Program-made: the position numbers and the translations under genes | Origin: JAVBLQ01 sp031553435 | GTDB taxonomy: Bacteria; Bacteroidota; Bacteroidia; Bacteroidales; Azobacteroidaceae | NCBI GenBank assembly: GCA_031553435.1 | Contig: JAVBLQ010000012.1 | Coordinates: forward strand, 33,810-97,809 | DNA length: 64,000 nucleotides | Reading direction: 5' to 3' | Notes under the pieces: generated by a model | Database searches by the model: none | Seen by the model: the letters and a program-made list of their open reading frames with translations, nothing else | Told to the model about the DNA's origin: nothing | In this document: positions 44,686 to 53,381 of the stretch, piece after piece | Position numbering within the stretch: position 1 is the stretch's first letter | How the letters are laid out: every line of letters begins with the position of its first letter

Positions 44686-44716
44686 CAAATGTAATACAAA
44701 TATTTATATGTCCAAA
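44686..44716 (-). promoter_or_regulatory. Promoter of the candidate small RNA
   Basis: Minus strand TTTG (44713-44716), 19 bp, TACATTTG (44686-44693): exact Bacteroidota consensus with no protein gene downstream before the terminator. Confidence 0.75.
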
Positions 44717-44829
44717 ATATTTTCTGCATTTTTTTAAAAATTTAATTTTATTAACAATCAAATTTGATGGTTGGTTTTGGAAGTTCATTTGTTAACACAT
44801 TACCAACTATACAGTTAAAAACAATAAGT

Positions 44830-46197
44830 ATGAATAAAGTAAAAGGAACAGACTTAAAATCTGTGACTGAAAAAGAAAAAAGAAAAGTTTACATCGAAAC
44901 TTACGGATGCCAAATGAATGTTGCCGACAGCGAAGTTGTTGCTTCCATCATGAAAATGGATGGCTATGAAATAACAGAAAACATCAATGATGCCGGCACT
45001 ATTCTAGTTAACACATGTTCTATCAGAGACAATGCCGAACAGAAAGTTTTGTCGCGTTTACAATATTTCCATTCTTTAAGAAAGAAAAAGAAAGATCTGA
45101 TTGTAGGTGTGCTTGGCTGCATGGCCGAACGTGTTAAAGAAGAATTAATCAATGATCATCATGCCGATTTGGTGGCCGGTCCGGATTCATATCTCGACTT
45201 GCCTAACTTAGTGGGTGCTGTAGAACATGGAGAAAAAGCTGTCAATATAGAACTCTCGTCGACAGAAACATACCGGGATGTGATTCCTTTGAAATTGAGC
45301 GGAGTCAAAATTTCCGGTTTTATTTCAATTATGAGGGGATGCAATAATTTCTGTACTTATTGTATTGTTCCTTATACACGCGGACGGGAAAGAAGCCGCG
45401 AACCTCAAAGCATACTCAACGAATTACAGGATTTGCACAAACAAGGATACAAAGAAGTCACCCTTTTAGGGCAAAATGTCAATTCTTATTTATATAAAGA
45501 TAAGGAATCTGATGTTGATTTTCCCCGTTTACTTTCCATGGTTGCGGAAGAAGTTCCCGGAATGAGAATCCGATTCACAACTTCACATCCTAAAGATATG
45601 ACGGATGAAACGCTTGAAGTGATTGCCAAATATCCGAATATCTGTAACCATATACATTTGCCTGCACAATCGGGAAGTTCATCTATTCTGAGAGCTATGA
45701 ACAGGAAATACACACGTGAATGGTATTTTGACAGAATTGCTGCTATTAAAAGGATCATCCCCGACTGCGCCATTTCTACTGATTTGTTCTGTGGCTTTCA
45801 TTCGGAAACAGAAGAAGATCATCAACAAACCCTTTCATTGATGAAGGAAGTAGGATTCGATGCGGCTTTCATGTTCAAATATTCGGAACGTCCGGGTACT
45901 TATGCCTCCAAACATTTGGAAGACAATGTTCCTGAAGAAATAAAAACACAACGACTGGAAGAAATCATAGCCCTTCAACTGGAGCTTTCCCTGATGAGAA
46001 ACAAAGAGTCAGTTGGAAAAGAATACGAAGTTTTGGTCGAAGGATTTTCCAAACGTTCCAGAGAACAACTTTTCGGTCGTACACCTCAAAATAAAGTAGT
46101 AATATTCAATAAAGAAAATCATAAAATAGGAGAAACAGTCAAGGTTAGAATAACGGAAGCATCGGCTGCAACGTTGTTTGGCGAGCTGATCAGGTGA
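44830..46197 (+). CDS. miaB: tRNA-2-methylthio-N6-isopentenyladenosine methylthiotransferase MiaB
   Basis: 455 aa from ATG 44830 (MNKVKGTDL); earlier in-frame TTG/ATG codons at 44764-44767 lie in AT-rich leader and are less likely. N-terminal UPF0004 domain with YGCQMN, NTCSIRD and LGCMAE cysteines, radical-SAM CxxxCxxC (GCNNFCTYCIVPY), and a TRAM domain at the end. Adds the methylthio group to i6A37 of tRNA. The stop codon overlaps the arm of a long hairpin. Confidence 0.97.
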   Translation: MNKVKGTDLKSVTEKEKRKVYIETYGCQMNVADSEVVASIMKMDGYEITENINDAGTILVNTCSIRDNAEQKVLSRLQYFHSLRKKKKDLIVGVLGCMAERVKEELINDHHADLVAGPDSYLDLPNLVGAVEHGEKAVNIELSSTETYRDVIPLKLSGVKISGFISIMRGCNNFCTYCIVPYTRGRERSREPQSILNELQDLHKQGYKEVTLLGQNVNSYLYKDKESDVDFPRLLSMVAEEVPGMRIRFTTSHPKDMTDETLEVIAKYPNICNHIHLPAQSGSSSILRAMNRKYTREWYFDRIAAIKRIIPDCAISTDLFCGFHSETEEDHQQTLSLMKEVGFDAAFMFKYSERPGTYASKHLEDNVPEEIKTQRLEEIIALQLELSLMRNKESVGKEYEVLVEGFSKRSREQLFGRTPQNKVVIFNKENHKIGETVKVRITEASAATLFGELIR

Positions 46198-46322
46198 AAG
46201 GTGAGGGACGCTTTGCTCCTTGTGCAGGGTGAAGAAATGACAGAGTGACGAGGTGAATTTTGTCACATTGTCATCACGAGCAAAGCGAGTTCACAGAGAG
46301 CAAAGCGACCCTCACCTTTCAC
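46194..46322. repeat. Nested long hairpin after miaB
   Basis: Outer arms of 25 bp (46194-46218 / 46298-46322) with one mismatch; inner arms of 13 bp (46237-46249 / 46262-46274) with two mismatches. GTGAAAG and GTGAGGG heptads open the left arm, which includes the miaB stop codon. The motif GAGCAAAGCGA or its inverse occurs three times (46208-46218, 46278-46288, 46298-46308). Confidence 0.85.
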
Positions 46323-46332
46323 TTTGAAAATA

Positions 46333-46521
46333 TCAACCTCTACTTTTTAGACTATGCGGATCTGGATTGATTCTCTCAACCGCTTTTTTTACTTCATCAT
46401 CAGTAGTATAAGTACTTTTTTCATTACCGGATTCCTCCATGATGATTTTTTTCGTTTCGCCAACAATATTTGTCAGACGAACTCTTTCTGTACCCGGTTC
46501 TTGATTTAATTCTCTGTTCAT
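46333..46521 (-). CDS. Small acidic/charged protein of 62 aa, function unknown
   Basis: From ATG 46521: begins MNRELNQEPGTERVRLTN and ends DEVKKAVERINPDPHSLKSRG. Charged, no membrane segment. The ending looks constrained and resembles short conserved Bacteroidota proteins as far as I recall. Low complexity is absent, which argues for a real gene. It stands alone, convergent with miaB across the long hairpin. Moderate confidence only. Confidence 0.5.
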   Translation of the reverse strand: MNRELNQEPGTERVRLTNIVGETKKIIMEESGNEKSTYTTDDEVKKAVERINPDPHSLKSRG

Positions 46522-46762
46522 AAGTGCAAATATTATTAAGAAATTCATATTGATTTCATTTTGTCAATTTTCAACCATTTACTATAAAACAATTTTTTAT
46601 GCTATTAGTTTTATGTGTAAGACACAAAGTGAAAATATAAACGTTAAAATAAGCAAATTTCCCTATGGTATCATATTTTTTTCATTAATTTGCATCCAAA
46701 TTGGGGGTGTTCTTGCTCAACAATATTCTAAATAAAAGATTAGTACAATTCAGGTCGAAAGC

Positions 46763-47641
46763 ATGACTAAAAATAAAAAAACTAATTTAATTCCGTTTTT
46801 CAATTCCAGATTAATATCAACTATAAGTGTATCACTTGTTCTTTTTTTATTGGGGTTAATCCTTATATTGACTTTATTAGCCAATAATTTATCTAATTTT
46901 GTCAAAGAAAATTTCACATTTTCTGTTATCCTGAATGATAACATGGGAAAAGATGAAATATCTAAGCTCGAAAAAAAACTGACAGCAGCCCCATTCTCAA
47001 AATCAACCGAATTTATTTCCAAAGAGCAAGCACTTGAAGATTTACGAGAGGAAATGGGTGAAAATCCGGAAACTTTTCTTGGTTTTAATCCATTATTCGC
47101 ATCGATTGAAGTGACATTGAAATCTGTATATGCGAATAATGACAGCATTAAACTTCTTGAGAAAAAATTAAAAACAGAAAATAATGTTGAAGAAGTTCTT
47201 TACAGAACAGATATGTTGCAAACAGTAAATGATAATATAAAAAAAATTGGTATCGTATTATTTATCCTTGCAACAATACTGATGATGATTTCCATCGCAT
47301 TGATAAATAATACTATTCAGCTAACCATTTACTCCAAACGTTTCACTATTCACACAATGAAACTGGTAGGAGCAACAGCTTCGTTCATTCGCAAGCCTTT
47401 TCTTCGCAGAAATTTAGTAGTAGGAATTATTGCTGCTTTTCTGGCTATTATAATGTTGATCACCACATTATGGTATTTGTCAAAAAAAGTAGACGGACTC
47501 TTTGATTTATTAGATTACTACTCTTTAGCAATTGTTTTTGGGTTGGTTATCATATTGGGAATACTTATCACTTTTTTTGCTACCTATTTTTCAGTGAACA
47601 AGTATATCCGGATGAAAGGAGATAGTTTGTATAACATATAG
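46763..47641 (+). CDS. ftsX: Cell division protein FtsX
   Basis: 292 aa permease-like protein: one N-terminal helix (about 22-45), an extracellular domain (FSVILNDNMGKDEISKLEKKL...), and three C-terminal helices with the FtsX segment FTIHTMKLVGATASFIRKPFLRR. With FtsE it controls septal peptidoglycan hydrolases. First gene of a conserved run to folK; ftsE is not adjacent. The leader of about 200 bp has no clear consensus promoter. Confidence 0.94.
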   Translation: MTKNKKTNLIPFFNSRLISTISVSLVLFLLGLILILTLLANNLSNFVKENFTFSVILNDNMGKDEISKLEKKLTAAPFSKSTEFISKEQALEDLREEMGENPETFLGFNPLFASIEVTLKSVYANNDSIKLLEKKLKTENNVEEVLYRTDMLQTVNDNIKKIGIVLFILATILMMISIALINNTIQLTIYSKRFTIHTMKLVGATASFIRKPFLRRNLVVGIIAAFLAIIMLITTLWYLSKKVDGLFDLLDYYSLAIVFGLVIILGILITFFATYFSVNKYIRMKGDSLYNI

Positions 47642-47661
47642 TTGAAAATTAATAAAAAACG

Positions 47662-47913
47662 ATGAATAGAAAAGATTTTGCTTTCGGCAAAGAAAATTTT
47701 GTCCTGTTGGGTATAGCCATTGTGGTTATCGTCATTGGCTATCTTCTCATGACAGGGAGTGCAACAACAGAGGAAACAGGTTTCAATCCTGATATTTTCA
47801 GTAAAAGACGAATTGTTTTTGCACCTTTGGTATGCATGATTGGTTATATTTTAGCAATTGTTGCCATTGTATTTAAAAGTAAAGATAAAGAAGAAAAGAA
47901 ATGGAAGGATTGA
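47662..47913 (+). CDS. DUF3098 family small membrane protein
   Basis: 83 aa, two hydrophobic helices (about 13-31 and 52-71) linked by a loop with GFNPDIFSKRR. Found between ftsX and uppP in Bacteroidota. It overlaps the uppP start by 13 bp, so it is translated in step with it. Function unknown. Confidence 0.85.
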   Translation: MNRKDFAFGKENFVLLGIAIVVIVIGYLLMTGSATTEETGFNPDIFSKRRIVFAPLVCMIGYILAIVAIVFKSKDKEEKKWKD

Positions 47914-48791
47914 TTGCCGGAGAGATGAGTTGGCTGCAAACCATCATTATTGCCATTGTTGAAGGAATAACAGAATTTCTCCCGATATCCTCTACAGGAC
48001 ACATGATTATTGCAGAAAAACTTCTGAATATTGAAAGTTCGGAATTTGTAAAAGCATTTAATGTTATCATACAATTTGGAGCAATTCTTTCAGTAATAAT
48101 TCTTTACTACAAAAAATTTTATCAGGGCATTGATGTCCATAATCTAAAAATATCCCTCAAAAATTTTCCAAAAGTTGATTGGAAATTATTTTTTCAAAGC
48201 ATTGATTTTTATTGGAAAATATTCATTGCATTCATTCCGGCAGCCATATTAGGATTTCTTTTCAGTGATAAAATAGATGAGTTGATGGAAAGTGTCACTG
48301 TTGTCGCCATTATGCTAATTCTTGGAGGAATTTTGATGTTGTTTGTAGATCAACTGTTTAATAAACCGACAGAAGATCAGACTCTGACATATAAAAAATC
48401 TCTTATTATCGGTTTGGCTCAATGTGTTGCCATGATTCCGGGCGTTTCCCGTTCAATGGCTACAATTGTAGGAGGTATGACTCAAAAACTAACCCGGAAA
48501 AATGCTGCCGAATTTTCATTCTTTTTAGCAGTACCGACCATGTTTGCCGCATCAGCCTATAAGCTATTGAAATTGCTTATTGATCCTCAGTCCAGAGCAA
48601 CTTTGGCAGCCAATATAGACATCCTTTTAGTAGGAAATGTTGTTGCATTTATTGTCGCAATCCTGGCGATCAAATTTTTTATAGGCTTTGTTACAAAATA
48701 CGGATTTAAAGCATTTGGTTATTACCGGATATTACTTGGAGGCACCCTTCTTATATTGATATATATGGGATACGACCTAAGCATCATCTAA
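47901..48791 (+). CDS. uppP: Undecaprenyl-diphosphatase UppP (BacA)
   Basis: 296 aa membrane phosphatase that recycles undecaprenyl pyrophosphate for wall and surface-glycan synthesis. Catalytic motifs EGITEFLPISSTGH near the start and PGVSRSMATIVGG in the middle; about eight helices. An internal ATG at 47925 (MSWLQ) fits the family start as well, removing the overlap with the preceding gene. Probably coupled with ftsX and truB. Confidence 0.96.
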   Translation: MEGLIAGEMSWLQTIIIAIVEGITEFLPISSTGHMIIAEKLLNIESSEFVKAFNVIIQFGAILSVIILYYKKFYQGIDVHNLKISLKNFPKVDWKLFFQSIDFYWKIFIAFIPAAILGFLFSDKIDELMESVTVVAIMLILGGILMLFVDQLFNKPTEDQTLTYKKSLIIGLAQCVAMIPGVSRSMATIVGGMTQKLTRKNAAEFSFFLAVPTMFAASAYKLLKLLIDPQSRATLAANIDILLVGNVVAFIVAILAIKFFIGFVTKYGFKAFGYYRILLGGTLLILIYMGYDLSII

Positions 48792-48815
48792 TGTTGAAAA
48801 ATACACTTATTTAGA

Positions 48816-49493
48816 ATGAATTTTCAAGAAGGAGAAGTTCTTTATTTCAATAAACCCTTAGGATGGACATCCTTTAATTTAGTATCAAAAATACGATACA
48901 AAATATCTCGGATTCTTAAAACGAAAAAGATTAAAGTCGGACATGCCGGAACATTAGATCCCTTAGCTACAGGAGTAATGATTATTTGTACAGGCAAAGC
49001 GACTAAAAAAATAGAAGAATTTCAGTACCAGACAAAAGAATATATTGCAACTGTCAAATTAGGAGAAACAACACCGTCTTTTGATTTGGAAACCGAAATT
49101 GATCAGACTTATGAAACTGCTCACATTACCAGGGAAATGACTGAGAATGCATTGAACAGTTTCATTGGAAGTATTGAGCAAATTCCACCTGCCTACTCTG
49201 CTTGTAAAGTGAATGGCGACAGAGCCTATGATTTAGCAAGAAATGGCATTATTCCTGAACTAAAACCAAAAACATTGGTTATAGATAGTATCCGTTTATT
49301 GGAATATAATTTACCGGAAATAAAGATTCAGGTTGTTTGCAGTAAGGGAACTTACATCAGGGCTTTAGCAAGAGATATCGGTATTGCATTAAAATCAGGC
49401 GCCCATCTGACAGGTTTGGTGAGGACCAGAATCGGTGATATAACACTCGAAAAATGTATGAATGTGGAAGATATTGATAATCTAAACGAATAA
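48816..49493 (+). CDS. truB: tRNA pseudouridine(55) synthase TruB
   Basis: 225 aa. Converts U55 to pseudouridine in the T arm. Catalytic Asp48 in HAGTLDPLATG; KPLGWTSFNLV at the start; RAYDLARNG and CSKGTYIRALARDIG later. It is short, lacking the C-terminal PUA domain, as is common in Bacteroidota. Starts 24 bp after uppP. Confidence 0.96.
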   Translation: MNFQEGEVLYFNKPLGWTSFNLVSKIRYKISRILKTKKIKVGHAGTLDPLATGVMIICTGKATKKIEEFQYQTKEYIATVKLGETTPSFDLETEIDQTYETAHITREMTENALNSFIGSIEQIPPAYSACKVNGDRAYDLARNGIIPELKPKTLVIDSIRLLEYNLPEIKIQVVCSKGTYIRALARDIGIALKSGAHLTGLVRTRIGDITLEKCMNVEDIDNLNE

Positions 49494-49499
49494 TATTTC

Positions 49500-49560
49500 G
49501 TTGGAAGTTTATGGGTTGATATTTAACTATTTTGATTTTCAACTCTAAACTTTCAACCTT
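49500..49560. repeat. Imperfect heptad hairpin between truB and queA
   Basis: GTTGGAA, GTTTATG, GGTTGAT units against inverted CAACTCT, AAACTTT, CAACC. About 18 bp of pairing with mismatches and one bulge. A worn member of the heptad family. Confidence 0.5.
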
Positions 49561-49602
49561 AAATAATTGGAAAATATAAACTAATTTTTTGCAAATACTC
49601 AT

Positions 49603-50652
49603 ATGAAACTGTCCAAATTTAAATTCAACCTTCCGGAGGAATTGATCGCTTTGTATCCTTCAAAAAACAGAGACGAATCAAGACTAATGGTTGTAGATCG
49701 AAAAACTCGAAATGTAGAACACAAAATATTTAAAGATGTTTTGGACTATTTTGACGATAAAGACACTTTTATTTTCAATAACACTCAAGTATTTCCAGCA
49801 AGATTATATGGGAATAAGGAAAAAACGGGTGCTAAAATTGAGGTATTCCTGCTTCGGGAGCTAAACAGCGAATTAAGATTGTGGGATGTATTGGTAGATC
49901 CAGCCCGTAAAATACGTATTGGAAATAAACTTTATTTCGGAGAAGACGATTCAATGGTTGCAGAAGTTATAGACAATACAACTTCACGCGGCCGTACACT
50001 TCGTTTCTTATATGATGGCCCTCACGATGAATTCAAAGCAAATTTGTATGCATTGGGAGAAACTCCGCTACCAAAATACATCAACCGGGATGTTGAACCT
50101 GATGATGCAGAACGTTATCAAACAATTTTTGCAGAAAAAGAAGGAGCTGTAATTGCTCCGGCAGCCGGTCTTCATTTCAGTCGCGAGTTGATGAAAAAAC
50201 TTGAAATCAAAGGATGTGAATTCTCCTTTATCACGGCCCATGCAGGCCTGGGTAATTTCCGTGAAATAGATGTGGAAGATTTGACCAAGCATAAGATGGA
50301 TTCAGAACAAATTTTTGTTGAAAAAGAAGCCGTTGAAATCGTAAATCGAGCCAAAGATAATAATAAACAAGTTTGTGCAGTCGGTACCTCAGTTATGAGA
50401 GCCATTGAAAGCACGGTTACAACAGCAGGGCATTTGAAAGAATACAGCGGTTGGACAAACAAATTTATTTTTCCGGCCTATGATTTTACTGTGGCTACCA
50501 GCATGATAACAAATTTTCATCTTCCATTATCAACTATGTTAATGCTGACTGCTGCTTTCGGTGATTATGATTTTATCATGGACATATATCAAGTAGCCAT
50601 CAAAGAAAAATATCGTTTTGGCGCTTATGGAGATGCTATGTTAATTTTATAA
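49603..50652 (+). CDS. queA: S-adenosylmethionine:tRNA ribosyltransferase-isomerase QueA
   Basis: 349 aa. Makes epoxyqueuosine from preQ1-modified tRNA with SAM as ribosyl donor. Signature pieces: FNLPEELIALYPSKNRDESRL, FNNTQVFPARL, AAGLHFSRELM and NFHLPLSTMLMLTAAFGD. Followed by folK after 3 bp. Confidence 0.97.
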   Translation: MKLSKFKFNLPEELIALYPSKNRDESRLMVVDRKTRNVEHKIFKDVLDYFDDKDTFIFNNTQVFPARLYGNKEKTGAKIEVFLLRELNSELRLWDVLVDPARKIRIGNKLYFGEDDSMVAEVIDNTTSRGRTLRFLYDGPHDEFKANLYALGETPLPKYINRDVEPDDAERYQTIFAEKEGAVIAPAAGLHFSRELMKKLEIKGCEFSFITAHAGLGNFREIDVEDLTKHKMDSEQIFVEKEAVEIVNRAKDNNKQVCAVGTSVMRAIESTVTTAGHLKEYSGWTNKFIFPAYDFTVATSMITNFHLPLSTMLMLTAAFGDYDFIMDIYQVAIKEKYRFGAYGDAMLIL

Positions 50653-50655
50653 TCA

Positions 50656-51084
50656 ATGAATAAAGAGCTAAAAATGCATGCGGTCTTTTTATCATTAGGA
50701 TCCAACATCGGAGACCGGCAGGATAATTTAGACAAAGCTATCAGTAATATTGAAGAGAGGATTGGAATTATACCAGCCAAATCTTCTGTAATTGAAACCG
50801 AACCTTGGGGTTTTGACTCTGAAAATCATTTTCTTAACATGGTTATTAAGGTAGAAACCCGTTTGCTTCCCAAGCAAGTATTATTCATTTCTCAGGCAAT
50901 TGAGAGAGAGTTAGGAAGAACGAATAAAACACAAGGAAGCTATCAGGATAGGATAATCGATATAGATATCATCTTATATGATGATTTGCATTTGAAATTA
51001 GATTCTCCGGAATTAACAATTCCTCATCCACATTTTAAGGAAAGGGATTTTGTGATGAAACCCCTTTTGGAAATTAAAAATTAA
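50656..51084 (+). CDS. folK: 2-amino-4-hydroxy-6-hydroxymethyldihydropteridine pyrophosphokinase
   Basis: 142 aa HPPK of folate synthesis. LSLGSNIGDRQDNL, ETEPWGF, NMVIKVET, GRTNKTQGSYQDRIIDIDIILYDD and IPHPHFKERDFVMKPL are all present, the last two holding the metal and substrate sites. The start may be ATG 50656 or 50674 (MHAVFLSLG). Last gene of the ftsX cluster. Confidence 0.96.
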   Translation: MNKELKMHAVFLSLGSNIGDRQDNLDKAISNIEERIGIIPAKSSVIETEPWGFDSENHFLNMVIKVETRLLPKQVLFISQAIERELGRTNKTQGSYQDRIIDIDIILYDDLHLKLDSPELTIPHPHFKERDFVMKPLLEIKN

Positions 51085-51127
51085 AAAATTATAAAAATCG
51101 GGTAGGAGGGGAGCGGAATAAATGATG

Positions 51128-51135
51128 TATCTTTG
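51128..51135 (+). promoter_or_regulatory. -7 box for the VOC gene
   Basis: TATCTTTG 26 bp before the ATG at 51162. No -33 TTTG. Confidence 0.4.
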
Positions 51136-51161
51136 TCAAAGAACCTATAAATATCAGAAAA

Positions 51162-51584
51162 ATGAAACTTACATCGTATCTTATTTTCAATGGTCAGGCT
51201 GAAGAAGCTGCTAACTTCTATGCCGATGTACTGAGAGGAAAAATTGAAAACCTCTACCGCTACGATTCTATGCCTTCTACTCCGGAAATGACAATTCCAG
51301 ATGAGTGCAAGCAAATGATTTTACATTGTTGTATTGTTTTTCCCGGAGGGTCAATGAGCGTTGCTGATAGTTTGCCGCATGATAAACGTAACTTCGGGAA
51401 TAAGGGGCACATGCTGACACTCGAATGCGATTCTATTGCTCATACCGAAGAAGTTTATGCAAAACTGACCGAAGGTGCGCAAAAGATAGATTGCGAACTT
51501 GCTGAAGCTTTTTTTGCCAAACGTTATGCCGAAGTAGTTGACCGTTATGGCGTGCTTTGGGCAGTGATGTATGAAGAAGCATAA
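51162..51584 (+). CDS. VOC-superfamily (PhnB/glyoxalase-like) protein
   Basis: 140 aa with paired beta-alpha-beta-beta-beta modules: TSYLIFNGQAEEAANFYADVLRG at the start, HCCIVFPGGSMSVADS in the middle and VVDRYGVLWAVMYEE at the end. The PhnB-like subgroup has no defined reaction; some related proteins are resistance or isomerase enzymes. It has its own -7 box and ends 65 bp from the convergent guaA gene. Confidence 0.85.
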   Translation: MKLTSYLIFNGQAEEAANFYADVLRGKIENLYRYDSMPSTPEMTIPDECKQMILHCCIVFPGGSMSVADSLPHDKRNFGNKGHMLTLECDSIAHTEEVYAKLTEGAQKIDCELAEAFFAKRYAEVVDRYGVLWAVMYEEA

Positions 51585-51648
51585 CCTGCCGTTGTGAATC
51601 AGCTCAATTGCATCGACAACAAGGTAGGTTTTGGCAAATGAATCAATA

Positions 51649-53166
51649 TTATTCCCACTCAATCGTTGCCGGCGGTTTAGAACTAATATCATAGACCACC
51701 CTGTTCACACCTTTTACTTTATTAATAATTTCGTTAGACACTTTTGCCAGAAATTCGTAAGGAAGATGTACCCAGTCGGTTGTCATAGCATCGGTCGATG
51801 TTACAGCACGTAAAGCAACCGCGTTTTCATAGGTTCTTTCATCTCCCATAACTCCTACGGATTGAATCGGTAAGAGGATTGCTCCGGCTTGCCATACTTT
51901 GTCATACAGATCCCATGCGCGCAATTCCTTGATAAAAACATCATCAGCGTCTTGCAATACCCGTACTTTTTCGGGAGTAATATCTCCGAGGATGCGGACT
52001 CCAAGTCCTGGTCCCGGGAAAGGATGACGGTTGATCAGGTGAGGCATCATGCCCAATTCACGCCCTACTTTCCTGACTTCATCTTTGAACAAAAGTTTCA
52101 AAGGTTCTACCAGTTTCAGGTTCATTTTTTCCGGCAGACCTCCTACGTTATGGTGTGATTTGATGACTGTTCCCGTAATGGAAAGAGATTCGATAATGTC
52201 CGGATAGATCGTTCCCTGGCCCAGCCATTTTACATCTTTCAATTTATGAGCTTCTTCATCGAATACATCAATAAATCCTTTGCCGATAATTTTTCTTTTC
52301 TTTTCCGGATCTTTTATGCCGGCCAGTTCTTTGTAGAATCTTTCCTTAGCATCTACTCCGATTACATGGAGACCTAAGTGCTCATAATCTTTCAGCACAT
52401 TCTCGAATTCATTTTTCCGCAATAAACCGTGATCGACAAAGATACAAGTCAGGTTTTGACCGATGGCTTTGTTTAACAGTACAGCAGTTACAGAAGAGTC
52501 TACCCCTCCGGATAGCGCCAGGATCACTTTATCGTTTCCAAGCTGTTCTTGTAATTCTTTAACAGTCGATTCGATAAATGATGCCGGACTCCAATCTTTC
52601 TTGCATCCGCAGATATTCAGAAAATTATCTAAGATTTTTGTGCCTTGTTCCGAATGAAAGACTTCCGGGTGAAATTGCAATCCCCAGGTTTGTTCTCCTT
52701 TTACATGATACGTGGCGGCTTTGACATCGTTTGTGCTGGCAATAATCTCGAAATTTTCCGGTAATATTGTAATAGTATCTCCGTGAGACATCCACACCTG
52801 CGAATTAGCTGGAATATCTTTCAATAACGGATCGTTACTGTTGGTTGCCGATAACACAGCCCTGCCATATTCCCTGGAATCTCCTTTTTCAACTTTTCCT
52901 CCGGAAGAATAAGCCATAAATTGCGCTCCATAACAAATACCCAGTACCGGGAATTTTCCGCGGATACCAGACAAGTCAGCTTGAAAAGCATCCGGGTCGT
53001 TTACAGAAAAAGGACTTCCGGAAAGGATGACACCTTTGATATTTCCGTCGTTTTCAGGAAATTTGTTATAAGGCACAATTTCGCAGTATTCATTTAATTC
53101 CCTGATTCTTCGTCCTATAAGTTGCGTTGTTTGAGATCCGAAATCAAGAATGATAATTTTTTCCAT
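51649..53166 (-). CDS. guaA: GMP synthase (glutamine-hydrolysing)
   Basis: 505 aa from ATG 53166 (MEKIIILDFG); a longer frame from 53238 adds an unsupported AT-rich leader. GATase domain with nucleophile Cys78 (LGICYGAQ) and HPEVFHS; ATP pyrophosphatase loop LSGGVDSSVTA; C-terminal dimerisation domain ending PPATIEWE. Converts XMP to GMP, completing the pathway begun by guaB at 4 kb. Confidence 0.98.
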   Translation of the reverse strand: MEKIIILDFGSQTTQLIGRRIRELNEYCEIVPYNKFPENDGNIKGVILSGSPFSVNDPDAFQADLSGIRGKFPVLGICYGAQFMAYSSGGKVEKGDSREYGRAVLSATNSNDPLLKDIPANSQVWMSHGDTITILPENFEIIASTNDVKAATYHVKGEQTWGLQFHPEVFHSEQGTKILDNFLNICGCKKDWSPASFIESTVKELQEQLGNDKVILALSGGVDSSVTAVLLNKAIGQNLTCIFVDHGLLRKNEFENVLKDYEHLGLHVIGVDAKERFYKELAGIKDPEKKRKIIGKGFIDVFDEEAHKLKDVKWLGQGTIYPDIIESLSITGTVIKSHHNVGGLPEKMNLKLVEPLKLLFKDEVRKVGRELGMMPHLINRHPFPGPGLGVRILGDITPEKVRVLQDADDVFIKELRAWDLYDKVWQAGAILLPIQSVGVMGDERTYENAVALRAVTSTDAMTTDWVHLPYEFLAKVSNEIINKVKGVNRVVYDISSKPPATIEWE

Positions 53167-53208
53167 GCAGAAGGATATTTTTATGTTTATATTTTTAATA
53201 ATGGAGGA

Positions 53209-53216
53209 CAAAATTA
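53209..53216 (-). promoter_or_regulatory. -7 box for guaA
   Basis: TAATTTTG on the minus strand 42 bp before ATG 53166, supporting that start over 53238. The -33 region is weak. Confidence 0.4.
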
Positions 53217-53264
53217 CAAAAAATTGAAAACTGTTCACTGAATTCTTACATATTTGTTTAGGGT

Positions 53265-53324
53265 TGAATATTTAAGGTTGAAAATATTTAACGATTAAAC
53301 CTTCAACCTAAAACATTCAACTAA
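53265..53324. repeat. Heptad hairpin between guaA and rpoN
   Basis: GTTGAAT, ATTTAAG, GTTGAAA units against inverted CTTCAAC, CTAAAAC, ATTCAAC. The two 20-bp arms GTTGAATATTTAAGGTTGAA and its partner differ at two positions. Lies between divergent genes. Confidence 0.75.
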
Positions 53325-53342
53325 ATTATCAGAATTTTTATT

Positions 53343-53350
53343 TAGATTTG
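53343..53350 (+). promoter_or_regulatory. -7 box for rpoN
   Basis: TAGATTTG 31 bp before the rpoN ATG. No TTTG at 19-21 bp upstream. Confidence 0.4.
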
Positions 53351-53381
53351 CATGTTCAATGTAATTTATAGATAAGACCGG

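Noticed and set aside
44560..44694. 44-codon plus-strand ORF ending MKKFYVFQEQM across the small-RNA region
   Set aside because: No promoter box or family resemblance; its course follows the antisense of the predicted terminator and small RNA. It could be a relic of a lost gene start.
46550..46735. 61-aa plus-strand ORF before ftsX
   Set aside because: AT-rich leader translation with no domain, conserved feature or spacing to ftsX; treated as non-coding.
53167..53238. Longer guaA start at 53238
   Set aside because: Adds an AT-rich leader upstream of the conserved MEKIIILDFG start and would include the probable -7 box.
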